21,656 nt of DNA, taken from positions 1 through 21,656 of the IMG/VR virus record IMGVR_UViG_3300020463_000166; one strand, written 5' to 3'. Below the pieces are notes generated by a model. It was not told the origin of the DNA. It ran no database searches and worked only from the letters and a program-made list of their open reading frames with translations. A program made the translations under genes and the position numbers. Of this stretch, positions 21,554-21,656 are shown one piece after another (the stretch's first letter is position 1; every line of letters begins with the position of its first letter). Source of the stretch: a virus.

Positions 21554-21656
21554 ATGCCTATGGGAAAAGGAACTTACGGGAGCAAGAAAGGTAGACCACC
21601 AGCGAAGAAGAATGGTTTGTCTGCAAAGCAGAAGACTCTACCAAAGAATCTTCAAT
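21554..21656 (+). CDS. Small basic phage protein, 3' partial
   Basis: ATG 21554 has AAAGGATAATACT upstream, and the frame stays open to the right edge. The start M-P-M-G-K-G-T-Y-G-S-K-K-G-R-P-P followed by L-S-A-K-Q-K-T-L-P-K is a pattern I recognise from small conserved basic proteins in marine phages. It continues the packaging/head-side operon. Function unknown. Confidence 0.65.
   Translation, partial: MPMGKGTYGSKKGRPPAKKNGLSAKQKTLPKNLQ

Noticed and set aside
1-21656. CRISPR array, integrase/attachment site, insertion sequence
   Set aside because: No regularly spaced identical repeats, no recombinase or transposase motifs and no terminal inverted repeats with target duplications were found.

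Overview
The window looks like part of the genome of a marine-type tailed bacteriophage with a short, T7-like (podovirus) tail. The evidence is an AT-rich composition, very tight gene packing, two giant internal virion proteins followed by a fibre gene with a T7-type N-terminal adaptor domain, a lysis cassette and a terminase small subunit. No bacterial housekeeping gene, rRNA, tRNA, integrase or CRISPR array was seen. The gene-transfer-agent-style 3TM holin hints at an alphaproteobacterial host, but the host cannot be fixed from this sequence.

Layout. (1) 1-13427, plus strand, late region: two very large ejection-type internal virion proteins (the first cut by the window edge), a T7-like tail fibre with internal repeats, an Mtd-N-like fibre protein, a tail-collar protein, a 2OG-Fe(II) oxygenase, a tail fibre assembly chaperone, a membrane protein, two holin-like membrane proteins and an M15 peptidase endolysin. 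A probable terminator lies at 13486-13513. (2) 13492-20274, minus strand, early-type region: about 20 small, overlapping genes. They include a recombination set (SSB-like protein with a DDIPF tail, ERF annealing protein, YqaJ exonuclease, PDDEXK resolvase-like protein), three helix-turn-helix or winged-helix proteins, and several tiny ORFs of 27, 38 and 55 codons that are supported by good ribosome binding sites and start/stop overlaps. (3) 20275-20691, a long divergent intergenic region that holds an elaborate folded-RNA candidate. (4) 20692-21656, plus strand, start of the packaging/late operon: terminase small subunit, a DUF6321-like basic protein in a region open in two frames, and the start of another small basic protein.

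How it works together: the leftward genes would act early, in recombination-dependent replication and regulation. The rightward genes package DNA, build the ejection apparatus and fibres, and lyse the cell. The window begins inside the virion genes and ends just after the terminase small subunit, so the large terminase, portal, capsid and DNA polymerase genes must lie outside it.

Most notable: (a) a 146-nt inverted-repeat-rich element at 20319-20464 that folds on the plus strand into a three-way-junction RNA with GNRA and CUUG tetraloops just upstream of the terminase gene; (b) a nested hairpin at 13708-13796 containing a perfect complement of the Shine-Dalgarno module used repeatedly by the early genes; (c) an ADP-ribosyltransferase-like segment inside the 1553-residue ejection protein; (d) a plus-strand intrinsic terminator placed inside the minus-strand early operon.
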